The notes: generated by a model not told the origin, from the letters alone. A DNA stretch of 64,000 nucleotides from Dorea_A amylophila (GCF_025567265.1 NZ_JAOQJW010000010.1:1-64000); one strand, 5' to 3'; shown: positions 52,013 through 61,435, counted from the first letter of the stretch. Made by a program: numbers and translations.

Positions 52013-54088
52013 ATGAATATGGTCGCATTTGGCAAAAAGGTAGTAAAGTTCAGAATTCCGATACTGATCATCAGTATCTTACTCCTGATTCCGGCAGGGC
52101 TTGGATATGTGAATACAAGAGTCAATTATGATGTGCTGACGTATTTGCCGGAAGATATAGAGACGATGCAGGGACAGGATATTCTGGTAAAAGACTTCGG
52201 AACCGGTGCATTTTCCATGTTTATTGTGGATGGAATGGAAGATAAAGAGGTATCGGCCCTGAAAGCAAAGATTGAGAACGTGGAACATGTTCAGAAAGTT
52301 TTATGGTATGATTCGCTGGCAGATATCAGTATGCCAAAGAGCATGATCCCAAAGGATGTCTATGAGGTGTTCAATTCTGATACAGGAACGATGATGGCGA
52401 TTTTTTTTGACGAGGGTACTTCATCTGACGGAACGATGGAAGCCATTGGGGAGATCCGTAAACTGGCAGGAAAACAGTGCTTTTTAAGTGGTATGTCAGC
52501 AATTGTTACGGATACGAAGAATCTGGCTGAGAAGGAGACACCGTTATATGTACTGATCGCAGTCGTATTGGCAGTGATCGTATTAGGTCTTACGATGGAT
52601 TCCTATTTTATTCCTTTACTTTTTATGCTGAGTATCGGAATGGCAATCGTGTATAATTTGGGAAGCAACTACTTCTTTGGAGAGATCTCGTATATTACGA
52701 AGGCACTGGCAGCAGTACTTCAGCTCGGAGTGACACTGGATTATTCGATCTTTCTGATGCACAGCTATGAAGAACAGCAGGTCCGTTACAACGGTGATAA
52801 AGAACGGGCAATGGCACATGCGATATCGCAGACATTCTCATCTGTAATCGGGAGCTCGGTTACGACAGTGGCAGGATTTATTGCTCTGTGTTTTATGACA
52901 TTTACACTGGGTATGGATATCGGTGTAGTTATGGTAAAAGGTGTCATCCTCGGAGTGATTGCCTGTGTGACAATCCTGCCATCTATGATCCTGTGCTGTG
53001 ACAAATGGATCATGAAGACGATGCATAAGCCTTTCCTTCCGGATATTGGAAAGATATCAGATAAAGTTACGAAGCGGTATATGATCTATGTAATCCTTTT
53101 CCTTGTACTTTTGTTCCCTGCAATCTATGGAAATAACCATACAGCCGTATATTACAATCTGGATGAGACACTGCCAAAAGACCTTCCAAGTATTATTGCA
53201 AATGAGAAGCTGAAAAAAGATTATGACATGAATACGACGCATATGATTCTTGTGGACAGTTCCGTAGAATCGGCAGATGTTGCAAAAATGATTGATAAGA
53301 TGGATGATGTCGATGGCGTTAAATGGGCACTTGGACTGGATGCACTGATCGGACCGGCAATTCCGCAGGACATGATCCCGAATTCTGTAACAGATATGTT
53401 GAAGAATGATAAGTATCAGCTGCTATTGGTCAATTCTGAGTATAAGGTTGCATCGGATGAACTGAATGCCCAGATCAAAGATCTGAATAAAATATTACAT
53501 AAATATGACAAAGGTGGCATGTTGATCGGTGAGGGTCCGTTGACAGCAGATCTGATCGATATTACAGATACGGATTTCAAGACAGTCAGTATGGTATCGA
53601 TTGGTATCATTTTCGTGATCATATTGATATTATTTAAATCCATTTCGCTTCCGGTTATTCTGGTTGGTGTTATTGAATTTGCCATCTTTGTAAATATGGG
53701 AATTCCGTATTATACAGGAACGAAACTGCCATTCGTCGCATCGATTGTCATCGGCACGATCCAGCTTGGATCAACGGTGGATTATGCGATCCTTATGACA
53801 ACGAGATATAAGAGAGAACGCAATCACGGAGCGGAGAAATACGATGCAATCACTACTGCACACCGTGCATCAGCACAGTCGATCATGGTAAGTGCGCTGA
53901 GTTTCTTTGCAGCAACAATCGGTGTCGGATTGTATTCAAATATTGATATGATCAGCTCATTGTGTATATTGATGGCGAGAGGTGCAATCATCAGTATGAT
54001 CGTAGTCATCTTTGTATTACCGTCGATGTTCATGGTATTTGATAAGGTGATTGTGAAGACAAGTAAGGGATTCTTACCTGCGAAATAA
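52013..54088 (+). CDS. MMPL/RND family transporter
   Basis: A 691-residue membrane protein with two similar halves, each with one N-terminal helix, an outer domain and six clustered helices. The family motif GVTLDYSIFLMHSYEEQ appears in the first half and STVDYAILMTTRYKRE in the second; the central Asp residues are expected to relay protons. It exports lipids or drugs in known relatives. I chose the ATG at 52013 with AAGGAGGGG upstream. No membrane fusion protein or regulator gene is adjacent; control likely comes from the repeated sites upstream. Confidence 0.88.
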   Translation: MNMVAFGKKVVKFRIPILIISILLLIPAGLGYVNTRVNYDVLTYLPEDIETMQGQDILVKDFGTGAFSMFIVDGMEDKEVSALKAKIENVEHVQKVLWYDSLADISMPKSMIPKDVYEVFNSDTGTMMAIFFDEGTSSDGTMEAIGEIRKLAGKQCFLSGMSAIVTDTKNLAEKETPLYVLIAVVLAVIVLGLTMDSYFIPLLFMLSIGMAIVYNLGSNYFFGEISYITKALAAVLQLGVTLDYSIFLMHSYEEQQVRYNGDKERAMAHAISQTFSSVIGSSVTTVAGFIALCFMTFTLGMDIGVVMVKGVILGVIACVTILPSMILCCDKWIMKTMHKPFLPDIGKISDKVTKRYMIYVILFLVLLFPAIYGNNHTAVYYNLDETLPKDLPSIIANEKLKKDYDMNTTHMILVDSSVESADVAKMIDKMDDVDGVKWALGLDALIGPAIPQDMIPNSVTDMLKNDKYQLLLVNSEYKVASDELNAQIKDLNKILHKYDKGGMLIGEGPLTADLIDITDTDFKTVSMVSIGIIFVIILILFKSISLPVILVGVIEFAIFVNMGIPYYTGTKLPFVASIVIGTIQLGSTVDYAILMTTRYKRERNHGAEKYDAITTAHRASAQSIMVSALSFFAATIGVGLYSNIDMISSLCILMARGAIISMIVVIFVLPSMFMVFDKVIVKTSKGFLPAK

Positions 54089-54120
54089 AGCATATAAGGA
54101 TTGATTTATATAACCAGAAT

Positions 54121-54156
54121 AAAAGCAAGCCCCGTATTTTTGTGGGGCTTGCTTTT
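54121..54156. terminator. Bidirectional terminator between the transporter and the ferredoxin-domain gene
   Basis: AAAAGCAAGCCCC (54121-54133) pairs perfectly with GGGGCTTGCTTTT (54144-54156). A and T runs flank both sides. Confidence 0.9.
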
Positions 54157-54874
54157 ACTCGATAATTTTCCCGTCGATACTTATCGTTACAACCTGCCAT
54201 GGAATGAATTTTCCGCTATTCTGAAGTGCTTTTTTTGCTGCCATCTCAAGACCGCCGCAGCATGGAACTTCCATTCTTACAATTGTCACACTTTGAATAT
54301 TGTTATTTTGGATTATCGCAGTTAGTTTTTCACTATAATCTACCTGATCTAATTTAGGACAGCCGATTAATGTTACCTTATTCCGAATAAAATCCTGATG
54401 AAAGCTTGCATATGCATAAGCAGTACAATCGGCTGCGATTAATAGTTTTGCGCCGTCAAAATATGGTGCACTTACAGGTGCCAGTTTAATCTGTACTGGC
54501 CAGTTCTGAAGTTTTGATAGCTGCTCTACGCTTGGAGTTGATTTTATGGTTTCAGGTGTTTCGGATCGCTGAATCTGCATACTTCTAGAACCAGGACAGC
54601 CGGTGTGTGTAGACATTGCCTGATTTTTGGCAAATACTTTTTTCTGCGCTTCTTTTACGGCTTCTTCATCATATGCAGGAGCCTCTCTTTCTTCAAAAGA
54701 AATGGCACCTGTAGGACATTCCGGGAGACAATCGCCAAGCCCGTCACAGAAATGTTCTCTTACCAATTCTGCTTTTCCGTTAATGATGTCAATGGCACCT
54801 TCATGACAGGCATCGGCGCAGGCACCGCATCCATTACATTTTTCTTTATCAATTCGAATAATCTTTCTTATCAT
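54155..54874 (-). CDS. Protein with two 4Fe-4S clusters (ferredoxin-type)
   Basis: A 239-residue cytoplasmic protein. The first ~65 residues form a double 4Fe-4S ferredoxin with KCNGCGACADACHEGAI and FCDGLGDCLPECPTGAI. The rest has conserved cysteines (TGCPGS, AADCTAYAYA, IGCPKLD, VPCCGG) that may bind another metal. Relatives occur in anaerobes next to Fnr-type regulators. It is divergent from the Crp/Fnr gene, with a 90-base shared promoter region. Confidence 0.85.
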   Translation of the reverse strand: MIRKIIRIDKEKCNGCGACADACHEGAIDIINGKAELVREHFCDGLGDCLPECPTGAISFEEREAPAYDEEAVKEAQKKVFAKNQAMSTHTGCPGSRSMQIQRSETPETIKSTPSVEQLSKLQNWPVQIKLAPVSAPYFDGAKLLIAADCTAYAYASFHQDFIRNKVTLIGCPKLDQVDYSEKLTAIIQNNNIQSVTIVRMEVPCCGGLEMAAKKALQNSGKFIPWQVVTISIDGKIIE

Positions 54875-54932
54875 TTTTAACCTCCATCAATAGCATTTAA
54901 CTTTTGTTTCTGTCAAAATTGTAGTATGATAA

Positions 54933-54945
54933 ATACAACTTGTAT
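54933..54945 (+). promoter_or_regulatory. Palindrome in the divergent promoter
   Basis: ATACAA-C-TTGTAT, a perfect 6-bp inverted repeat, lies just upstream of the Crp/Fnr start and may be its binding site. Confidence 0.45.
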
Positions 54946-54972
54946 GTTTGATTTCCAACAGGAGGAATGATT

Positions 54973-55665
54973 TTGGAAAAATATTTACCGATTTTAAGAA
55001 ACAGTTCATTTTTTAAAGGTCTTACTGATGAAGAGATATTATCTATATTGCACTGTGTGGAGGCAACAACAGTTTCAAAAGAGAGGGATTCTTATATTTT
55101 CAGAGCTGCAGATTCTACAGAAGTAATGGGACTTGTGGTGTCAGGCTGTGTTCTGGTTATTCAGGAAGACCTGTGGGGACATCGAAATATTTTATCAAAA
55201 TGTCATGTCGGTGATTTCTTTGGAGAACCGTATGCAGCAAGCCCGGGAGCTGTTCTAAATATCAGTGTGGTAGCAGACGAGGATTGTGAGATTATTTTGT
55301 TAAATATCCAGAGGCTTCTGGTTACTTGTCCAACTGCATGCGAGCATCATCAGAAGCTGATCCGTAACCTGGTCAGTGTCCTGGCAAATAAGATACTGAT
55401 CTTGAACGATAAAATTACACATGTTGGCAAGCGAACGACCAGGGATAAACTGTTGTCGTATCTGTCTGCTGAATCTATCAGACATTCATCGCTATCCTTT
55501 GATATTCCTTTTGACCGGCAGCAGTTAGCAGATTATCTTTGTATTGACCGTGCAGCAATGTCTACGGAGATATCAAAGTTACAAAAAGAAGGTTTTATAA
55601 AAACAAATCGAAAGCATTTTGAATTAATGGTTTCTAATGATGTGGATTCAGCAAGGAAAATGTAG
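54973..55665 (+). CDS. Crp/Fnr family transcriptional regulator
   Basis: A 230-residue protein with a cyclic-nucleotide-binding-type beta barrel (residues ~10-125) and a C-terminal winged helix (DRQQLADYLCIDRAAMSTEISKLQKEGFIKTNRKHF). There is no four-cysteine Fe-S cluster set as in E. coli Fnr. I prefer the TTG at 54973, six bases from GGAGGA; the ATG at 54967 leaves no spacing. It probably regulates the divergent 4Fe-4S gene. Confidence 0.85.
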   Translation: MEKYLPILRNSSFFKGLTDEEILSILHCVEATTVSKERDSYIFRAADSTEVMGLVVSGCVLVIQEDLWGHRNILSKCHVGDFFGEPYAASPGAVLNISVVADEDCEIILLNIQRLLVTCPTACEHHQKLIRNLVSVLANKILILNDKITHVGKRTTRDKLLSYLSAESIRHSSLSFDIPFDRQQLADYLCIDRAAMSTEISKLQKEGFIKTNRKHFELMVSNDVDSARKM

Positions 55666-56039
55666 ATAAGAAATGTTTGTTTACCATTGAAGCAGCGGCT
55701 TTGACACATGATATTGGAATTCATTTCTGTGAAGAAAAATATGGTGATTGCAATGGAAAACTACAAGAAAAAGAAGGTCCTGCAATAGCAGAAAAGCTGC
55801 TTAGAAAATTAGGATTTGAACAAGAGGTATCGGAGCGGGTGCAGTATTTGATTGCACATCATCATACGTATAATAATATTGATGGTATAGATTATCAGAT
55901 ATTGGTAGAGGCTGATTTCCTGGTGAATATTATGGAAGATGGTTTATCGAAAGAAGCGGCTTTAAAAGCCTATCATAATATTTTCAAAACATCATGTGGA
56001 AAAATGATTTGCAGGGAAATGTTTGATATAACAAGATAG
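55641..56039 (+). pseudogene. 5'-truncated HD-domain phosphohydrolase gene
   Basis: The frame reads ENVDKKCLFTIEAAALTHDIGIH, then the HD-domain features GPAIAEKLLRKLGF, LIAHHHTYNNIDGIDYQILVEADFLVN, ending in ICREMF. This is the central and C-terminal part of a ~170-residue family. The usual ~50 N-terminal residues are missing: in-frame TAA and TGA lie at 55635-55640, and the regulator gene runs through here. A TTG at 55677 could start a shortened protein of 120 residues without a clear ribosome site. I call it a remnant. Confidence 0.7.
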
Positions 56040-56101
56040 AGCGTGATAAACAAACAGTAGATAAATGTTTTGCAGAAGAATGAGAATGGATGGAGGTAAA
56101 A

Positions 56102-56581
56102 ATGATTATCAGAAAAGCGAAAGAAAAAGATATTCCGAGAATTTTAGAGTTATTAGAGCAAGTGTTACAAATTCATGCAGATATAAGGCCTGATATTTTT
56201 ATTCCGGGCACGACCAAATATACGATAGACGAATTGAGAGAGCTTTTGAAACATAAAGAAAAGCCAATATATGTTGCGGTGGATGAGGATGATGTTTGTG
56301 TAGGGTATGCATTTTGTCAATTACAAGAGCAGCCTTTTTCAAACAACATGGTTCCGTTTAAGACGTTTTTTATTGATGATCTTTGTGTCAGTCAAGAGGT
56401 TCGAGGTCAGCATGTTGGCGAAAGTCTGTTTGAATATGTAAAAAATGAAGCGAAACAGATAGGGTGCTATGAAGTGACATTGAATGTATGGGCAGGAAAT
56501 ACTTCAGCAGAGAAATTTTATGAAAAAATGGGAATGCGAACGAAAGAAAGACAAATGGAATATATATTGGTAGAAAAATAA
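56102..56581 (+). CDS. GNAT family N-acetyltransferase
   Basis: A 159-residue GNAT protein. The acetyl-CoA motif is LCVSQEVRGQHVGESLFEYVKNEA, followed by the YEVTLNVWAGNTSAEKFYEKMGM end typical of the family. I chose the ATG at 56102 with TGGAGG upstream. It lies downstream of the HD remnant with a 62-base gap. The substrate is unknown. Confidence 0.88.
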   Translation: MIIRKAKEKDIPRILELLEQVLQIHADIRPDIFIPGTTKYTIDELRELLKHKEKPIYVAVDEDDVCVGYAFCQLQEQPFSNNMVPFKTFFIDDLCVSQEVRGQHVGESLFEYVKNEAKQIGCYEVTLNVWAGNTSAEKFYEKMGMRTKERQMEYILVEK

Positions 56582-56687
56582 TATGCAGAAATAGAAAACA
56601 TTGATGAAATATGTAAATTTTCAGTTAGATTTTGAGTATTCTATGGTACACTGATATAGCATATCAAAAATGGGAGGATACTCAAAA

Positions 56688-57233
56688 ATGAGCAAAAAAG
56701 AAGGAAAAGGGTTAAAGTCTTTTAACAAGGGATTTCAAGTGCCTGACACCTACATTATTATTTTTCTGGTAGTTGTTGTCGCAGCACTTGTTGTTGCTAT
56801 GGCTCAGGGTATCATGCAGGTTCTTGGAGGATCTGATCCGACAACACCTACAGTTATCAATACAATTATGTATAATATTTCAAATGCACTGTCTGGAGTT
56901 TCCGGAGCAGTTGCAGCAGTACTTATGTATCTGTTCCAGTCCATATTCAACTTCTTCGTTGTATCCGGAACAGGACAGGCTGCGATCACAATGCCAATCA
57001 TGGCTCCGCTGTCAGATCTGTTAGGTGTTTCACGTCAGACAGCGGTAGTTGCATTCCAGCTAGGTGATGCATTTACAAATCTGATCGTTCCTACATCCGG
57101 ATGTCTGATCGGATCTCTTGCAATTGCAAAGATTGAGTGGTCTAACTGGGTTAAATTTATGTGGAAATTCCTTGGCGTCTTAATGATTGGTGCAATCATT
57201 ACAATTCTTATTGCAGTTGGAATTGGATTCTAA
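56688..57233 (+). pseudogene. YfcC-like transporter with a large internal deletion
   Basis: A 181-residue frame combines the extreme N-terminus of a YfcC/DcuC-type carrier (KGFQVPDTYIIIFLVVVV) directly with its C-terminal third (FNFFVVSGTGQAAITMPIMAPLSDLLGVSRQTAVVAFQLGDAF). Intact relatives are near 500 residues, so about 300 residues are missing, with the frame kept. It starts at 56688 after GGGAGG. It may be non-functional or encode a short membrane protein. It is followed by isoaspartyl dipeptidase, the usual partner of YfcC. Confidence 0.7.
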
Positions 57234-57262
57234 AATATGCATTTGATAATTGGGAGTGATTT

Positions 57263-58414
57263 ATGATGAAATTAATTCAGAATATTGATGTTTATGCCCC
57301 ACAGCACCTGGGGAAAAAAGATGTACTTACAATCAATGATAAGATTGTCAAGATTAAAGATGCAGGTTCTATATCCGCAGACGGATTTCTTTCTGAGGCA
57401 GAAATGATCAATGGAGAGGGGTTGCTTTTAACTCCGGGATTCGTTGATAGTCATGTTCATGTACTTGGAGGCGGTGGAGAAGGTGGATTCGCCAATCGTA
57501 CTCCGGAAGCAACTATGGAAGGACTTACGAAGTTTGGAGTAACGACAGTTGTTGGCTGTCTTGGAACAGATGGAATCGGTCGTGATATATGTGCACTGGT
57601 TGCGAAGACAAAAGGATTGAATGAACAGGGAATGTCTGCATACTGTTATACAGGCAGTTATCAGATTCCGGTTCACACGTTGACTGACAGTATTGTGAAG
57701 GATATTATGATGATTCAGGAAATCATCGGAACCGGAGAAATTGCGATCTCTGATCATCGTTCTTCACAGCCGACTTTTGAGGAATTTGCACGTGTCGTTG
57801 CGGATACAAGACTTGGTGGTGTTCTTTCCGGGAAAGCTGGTATTGTAAATGTTCATCTTGGCGATGGTCCGAGATGCTTAGATCTTATTGAACGAGTGGT
57901 AGATGAGACAGAGATACCGGCTTCTCAAATACTGCCAACACATATCAATCGAAATGAGATGCTTTTTGTCAAGTCGATTGAATATGCGCTGAAAGGCGGA
58001 GCAGTAGACTTTACCGGAAATGAAGATATCGACTATAAGGAAACGATCTGTGATGAGGTACGTGTATGTAATGGTATCAAACGGATGTTAGATGCAGGAG
58101 TAAATCCTGACCGCATGACAATTTCTTCTGATGGACAGGGAAGTCTTCCGATGTACAGTAGTGATGGCGAATTCCTTGGAATGGGCGTCGGACAGTCCAG
58201 CTGCCTTCTGAAGGAAGTAAAGGAATGTGTATTTAAAACAGAAATTCCTTTAGAAATAGCTATTTCTACAATTACATCTAATCCAGCAGCTATTCTCCAT
58301 CTCAAAGGAAAAGGTAAGGTTGAAGAAGGCTATGATGCTGATCTTTGTATTCTTGATCAGGAACTTCAGCTTGTTGAAGTAATTGCAAAAGGGAATACAG
58401 TTTATACAAAATAA
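57263..58414 (+). CDS. iadA: Isoaspartyl dipeptidase (beta-aspartyl peptidase)
   Basis: Zinc amidohydrolase that cleaves isoaspartyl dipeptides from damaged proteins. Metal ligands are visible as TPGFVDSHVHVLGGGGEGG (HxH) and, further on, the histidines in HLGDG and ILPTHINRNEM, plus the catalytic Asp in ISSDGQGSLP. The 383-residue length is normal. It lies 30 bases after the shortened transporter, and the pair implies import and breakdown of peptides. An ATG one codon later is equally possible. Confidence 0.92.
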   Translation: MMKLIQNIDVYAPQHLGKKDVLTINDKIVKIKDAGSISADGFLSEAEMINGEGLLLTPGFVDSHVHVLGGGGEGGFANRTPEATMEGLTKFGVTTVVGCLGTDGIGRDICALVAKTKGLNEQGMSAYCYTGSYQIPVHTLTDSIVKDIMMIQEIIGTGEIAISDHRSSQPTFEEFARVVADTRLGGVLSGKAGIVNVHLGDGPRCLDLIERVVDETEIPASQILPTHINRNEMLFVKSIEYALKGGAVDFTGNEDIDYKETICDEVRVCNGIKRMLDAGVNPDRMTISSDGQGSLPMYSSDGEFLGMGVGQSSCLLKEVKECVFKTEIPLEIAISTITSNPAAILHLKGKGKVEEGYDADLCILDQELQLVEVIAKGNTVYTK

Positions 58415-58423
58415 AGTATATCA

Positions 58424-58484
58424 GAGGTGCGNNNNNNNNNNNNNNNNNNNNNNNNNNNNNNNNNNNNNNNNNNNCGCGCACCTC
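58424..58484. other. Assembly gap inside an inverted repeat
   Basis: Forty-three N bases (58432-58474) are flanked by GAGGTGCG (58424-58431) and CGCACCTC (58477-58484), exact reverse complements. The missing part is probably a hairpin, perhaps the terminator of iadA. Confidence 0.8.
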
Positions 58485-58530
58485 GCAGCAAGAATGGATA
58501 CAATAAAAAATTTGTAGGAATATTAAAGAT

Positions 58531-59409
58531 ATGGAATTAAGACTATTACGCTATTTTCTGACAGTAGCAAAAGAACAGAGCTTTACAAAAGCAGCAGAAC
58601 AATTGCATATTACCCAGCCAACGCTTTCAAGACAGATGGCGGCATTTGAAGAGGAGCTTGGAGTAACATTATTTATTCGAAGCGGGAAGAAAATTTCGCT
58701 TACTGATGAGGGAATTTTATTAAAAAGGCGTGCCCTGGAGATTCTTAATCTTGAGGAAAGGACGCTGGAGGAACTGAAAGGAAAAGAAGAGGTTGTAGAG
58801 GGAACTATAACCATTGGATGCGGTGAATTTGCGGCAGTGGAGACATTGGCGAAGATATGTAAAACGTATAAAGAAAAATATCCGCTGGTTCAGATTGTAT
58901 TGCATACTGCAACAGCAGATGCAGTGTATGAGATGATGAACAAAGGACTTGTAGATATTGCATTATTCATGGAGCCGGTGGACACCGAAGGGCTGGATTA
59001 TATCAGAATCACAGATTGTGATCACTGGTGTGTCGGAATGCGGCCGGATGATCCGCTGGCAGAGAAAGAGTTTATAAAAAAAGAAGATCTTATTGGAAAA
59101 CCATTGATACTGCCCGAAAGAGTGAATGTTCAAAGCGAACTTGCCAATTGGTTTGGAAAAGATTTTTCAAAACTGCAGATTGCTTTTACAAGTAATCTTG
59201 GAACCAATGCCGGAGTCATGGCAGCAAATGGACTGGGGTATCCAGTATCCATCGAAGGTGCTGCAAAGTATTGGCGAGAGGATATTCTTGTACAGCGAAG
59301 AATTTCTCCTGAAATCACGACCAGCACTGTGATTGCCTGGCGACGGAATATCCCATATTCGCTGGCAGTCCGTAAAGTGATCGAGGAGATTAATGCTTTC
59401 CAGGCATAA
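58531..59409 (+). CDS. LysR family transcriptional regulator
   Basis: A 292-residue regulator with the N-terminal winged helix-turn-helix (LRYFLTVAKEQSFTKAAEQLHITQPTLSRQM) and a LysR substrate-binding domain (residues ~90-290). It probably controls the flavodoxin and CMD-cupin genes directly downstream on the same strand; the effector is unknown. It follows the assembly gap, so its promoter may be partly missing. Confidence 0.93.
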   Translation: MELRLLRYFLTVAKEQSFTKAAEQLHITQPTLSRQMAAFEEELGVTLFIRSGKKISLTDEGILLKRRALEILNLEERTLEELKGKEEVVEGTITIGCGEFAAVETLAKICKTYKEKYPLVQIVLHTATADAVYEMMNKGLVDIALFMEPVDTEGLDYIRITDCDHWCVGMRPDDPLAEKEFIKKEDLIGKPLILPERVNVQSELANWFGKDFSKLQIAFTSNLGTNAGVMAANGLGYPVSIEGAAKYWREDILVQRRISPEITTSTVIAWRRNIPYSLAVRKVIEEINAFQA

Positions 59410-59534
59410 AACAAAATTCGATATAAGCATTAGACATAATGAAGTGATAGAGCTTAAAATAGATGTGTAAGATGAATGTAAATCTTATACATCTATTTTT
59501 TGTGAAAAATATGCAAAGAAAGGGGCTTTTTATT

Positions 59535-60005
59535 ATGAGTAAAAAATTAGTGGCATTTTTCAGTGCAAGCGGAACAACAAAAAAAGTAGCAGAGATGATC
59601 GCAGAGGAAGTAAAAGCGGATTTGTTTGAGATTGAGCCGAAAGTTCCATATACAAAGCCTGATCTTGACTGGATGAATAAAAAATCCAGAAGCAGTGTGG
59701 AAATGAGTGATAAAGAATATAGACCGGCGATTATGAAAAAAGAGATGGATATGAGTTCTTATGACGAGATCCTTTTGGGATTCCCGATCTGGTGGTATGT
59801 GGCTCCGACAATCATCAATACATTTTTAGAAGCTTACGATTTCAGTGGTAAAAAGATTGTGCTTTTTGCAACATCCGGAGGAAGTGGATTCGGGAACACT
59901 GTGAAAGAATTGCAGCCATCTGCACCAGATGCAGTTATTACAGAAGGCAGACTGTTAAATCGTGGAACAAAACAGGAAATCAATGAATGGGTAAACTCTT
60001 TATAA
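59535..60005 (+). CDS. Flavodoxin
   Basis: A 156-residue FMN-binding electron carrier. The phosphate loop is FSASGTTKKVAEMI, and YDEILLGFPIWWYVAPTIINTFLE and LFATSGGSGFGNTVKELQPSAP are family patches. It is cytoplasmic. I chose the ATG at 59535 with AAAGGGG upstream; the longer reading to 59463 has no site. It lies 28 bases before the CMD-cupin gene and is likely an operon with it. Confidence 0.92.
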   Translation: MSKKLVAFFSASGTTKKVAEMIAEEVKADLFEIEPKVPYTKPDLDWMNKKSRSSVEMSDKEYRPAIMKKEMDMSSYDEILLGFPIWWYVAPTIINTFLEAYDFSGKKIVLFATSGGSGFGNTVKELQPSAPDAVITEGRLLNRGTKQEINEWVNSL

Positions 60006-60033
60006 ACAACAGTATTATGGAGGTATACAGAAA

Positions 60034-60801
60034 ATGGGAAAAATAATACAGACAGCAGGAAGAAATGCACTTGGCGAATTTGCACCGGAATTTGCACATT
60101 TTAACGATGATGTACTTTTCGGCGAAAATTGGAATAACCAGGATATCGACGTAAAAACAAGAAGTATCATCACAGTTGTTGCTCTGATGGCTTCCGGAAT
60201 TACGGATTCTTCTTTAAAATATCATCTTCAAAATGCAAAAGATCATGGTGTGACACAAAAAGAGATTGCTGCAGTGATCACACATGTTGCATTCTATGCG
60301 GGATGGCCAAAGGCATGGGCTGTTTTCAATCTTGCAAAAGAAGTATGGGAGACAGGAGAAGGAGATTTACCATATGAAGAGGAAGCAATGCGTGCGCATG
60401 CTAAAGAGATGGTATTTCCAATCGGTGCACCAAATGATGGTTTTGCACAGTATTTTTCTGGCAGAAGTTTTCTTGCACCGATTTCTACTTCTCAGGTTGG
60501 AATTTTCAATGTAACATTTGAACCAGGATGCAGAAATAACTGGCATATTCATCATGCAAAAAGTGGAGGCGGACAGATCCTGGTATGTGTTGCCGGAAGA
60601 GGATATTATCAGGAAGAAGGTAAAGAAGCTGTAGAAATGAAGCCAGGTGATTGCATCAATATTCCTACAGGTGTTAAGCACTGGCATGGAGCCGCACCGG
60701 ATGAATGGTTTTCACATCTGGCAATAGAAGTGCCGGGCGAAAATAGTTCCACTGAATGGCTTGAACCGGTAAGTGATGAAGAATATAGAAAACTAAAATA
60801 G
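60034..60801 (+). CDS. Fused carboxymuconolactone decarboxylase-like and cupin protein
   Basis: A 255-residue protein. Residues ~1-115 are a CMD domain (TRSIITVVALMASGITDSSLKYHLQNAKDHGVTQKEIAAVITHVAFYAGWPKAW) and ~130-250 a cupin with the metal ligands in WHIHHAKSGGGQILVCVAGRG and GDCINIPTGVKHWHG. The AhpD-type CxxC pair is absent, so it is not a peroxidase of that type. It starts just behind the flavodoxin gene and is under the LysR regulator by context. Relatives are often annotated as quinone- or aldehyde-related enzymes; the substrate is unknown. Confidence 0.85.
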   Translation: MGKIIQTAGRNALGEFAPEFAHFNDDVLFGENWNNQDIDVKTRSIITVVALMASGITDSSLKYHLQNAKDHGVTQKEIAAVITHVAFYAGWPKAWAVFNLAKEVWETGEGDLPYEEEAMRAHAKEMVFPIGAPNDGFAQYFSGRSFLAPISTSQVGIFNVTFEPGCRNNWHIHHAKSGGGQILVCVAGRGYYQEEGKEAVEMKPGDCINIPTGVKHWHGAAPDEWFSHLAIEVPGENSSTEWLEPVSDEEYRKLK

Positions 60802-60940
60802 GACCAGAAATGGCAAAGTGCTTCTGCCATGAATTGGAACATTTAGACGGAGAAATATTTTTAGACAAAGCTGTTGAAGAAATAACGCTTTGATAGTATC
60901 AATAGAAGGCTGCATTGATTAGTAAAACAAGGAGATTTTT

Positions 60941-61423
60941 ATGATTAAAGTTATTATGATGTGTGGAATATGCGGTTCCGGGAAAACAACTTATGCAAAG
61001 CAGAAAGAAAAAGAAGGCTATGTTCGCTTGTCCATTGATGAGGAAATGTGGAAAACTTACGGGAGAAAGGGGATTGATTATCCAAACGAACAGTATGAGA
61101 AACTTTCAGAAATAGTGGAAATGGCACTCCAGAAGGAACTCCTGTCTCTCATTCAACAAGGAAAACATGTAGTCCTTGATTTCAGCTTTTGGAATAAGGC
61201 AAACAGAGCGTATTATAAAAGGCTTATAGAAAAAGCTGGCGGTACACCAGAACTTGTTTATATGAAGGCTAGTAAAGGAACCTTACAAAAAAGATTGTAT
61301 AAAAGGAATCAGTCTTTGAATGCTAATTCTCCATTCATAATAACAAATGAGATACTAGAGCATCATTATAACGATTTTCAAGAACCATGTGGCGAAGGAG
61401 AAAAAGTAATTTTACAGGAATAA
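60941..61423 (+). CDS. Small P-loop kinase-like ATPase
   Basis: A 160-residue protein of the AAA_33/zeta-kinase-like group. Walker A is MCGICGSGKTTYAKQ, the Walker B-like segment is HVVLDFSFWNKANRAYYKRLIE, and YMKASKGTLQKRLYKRNQ follows with lid arginines. No toxin motif is clear. AAGGAG lies upstream. It is the first gene of the accessory, partly decayed region. Confidence 0.8.
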   Translation: MIKVIMMCGICGSGKTTYAKQKEKEGYVRLSIDEEMWKTYGRKGIDYPNEQYEKLSEIVEMALQKELLSLIQQGKHVVLDFSFWNKANRAYYKRLIEKAGGTPELVYMKASKGTLQKRLYKRNQSLNANSPFIITNEILEHHYNDFQEPCGEGEKVILQE

Positions 61424-61435
61424 GATTGTGTTGGG

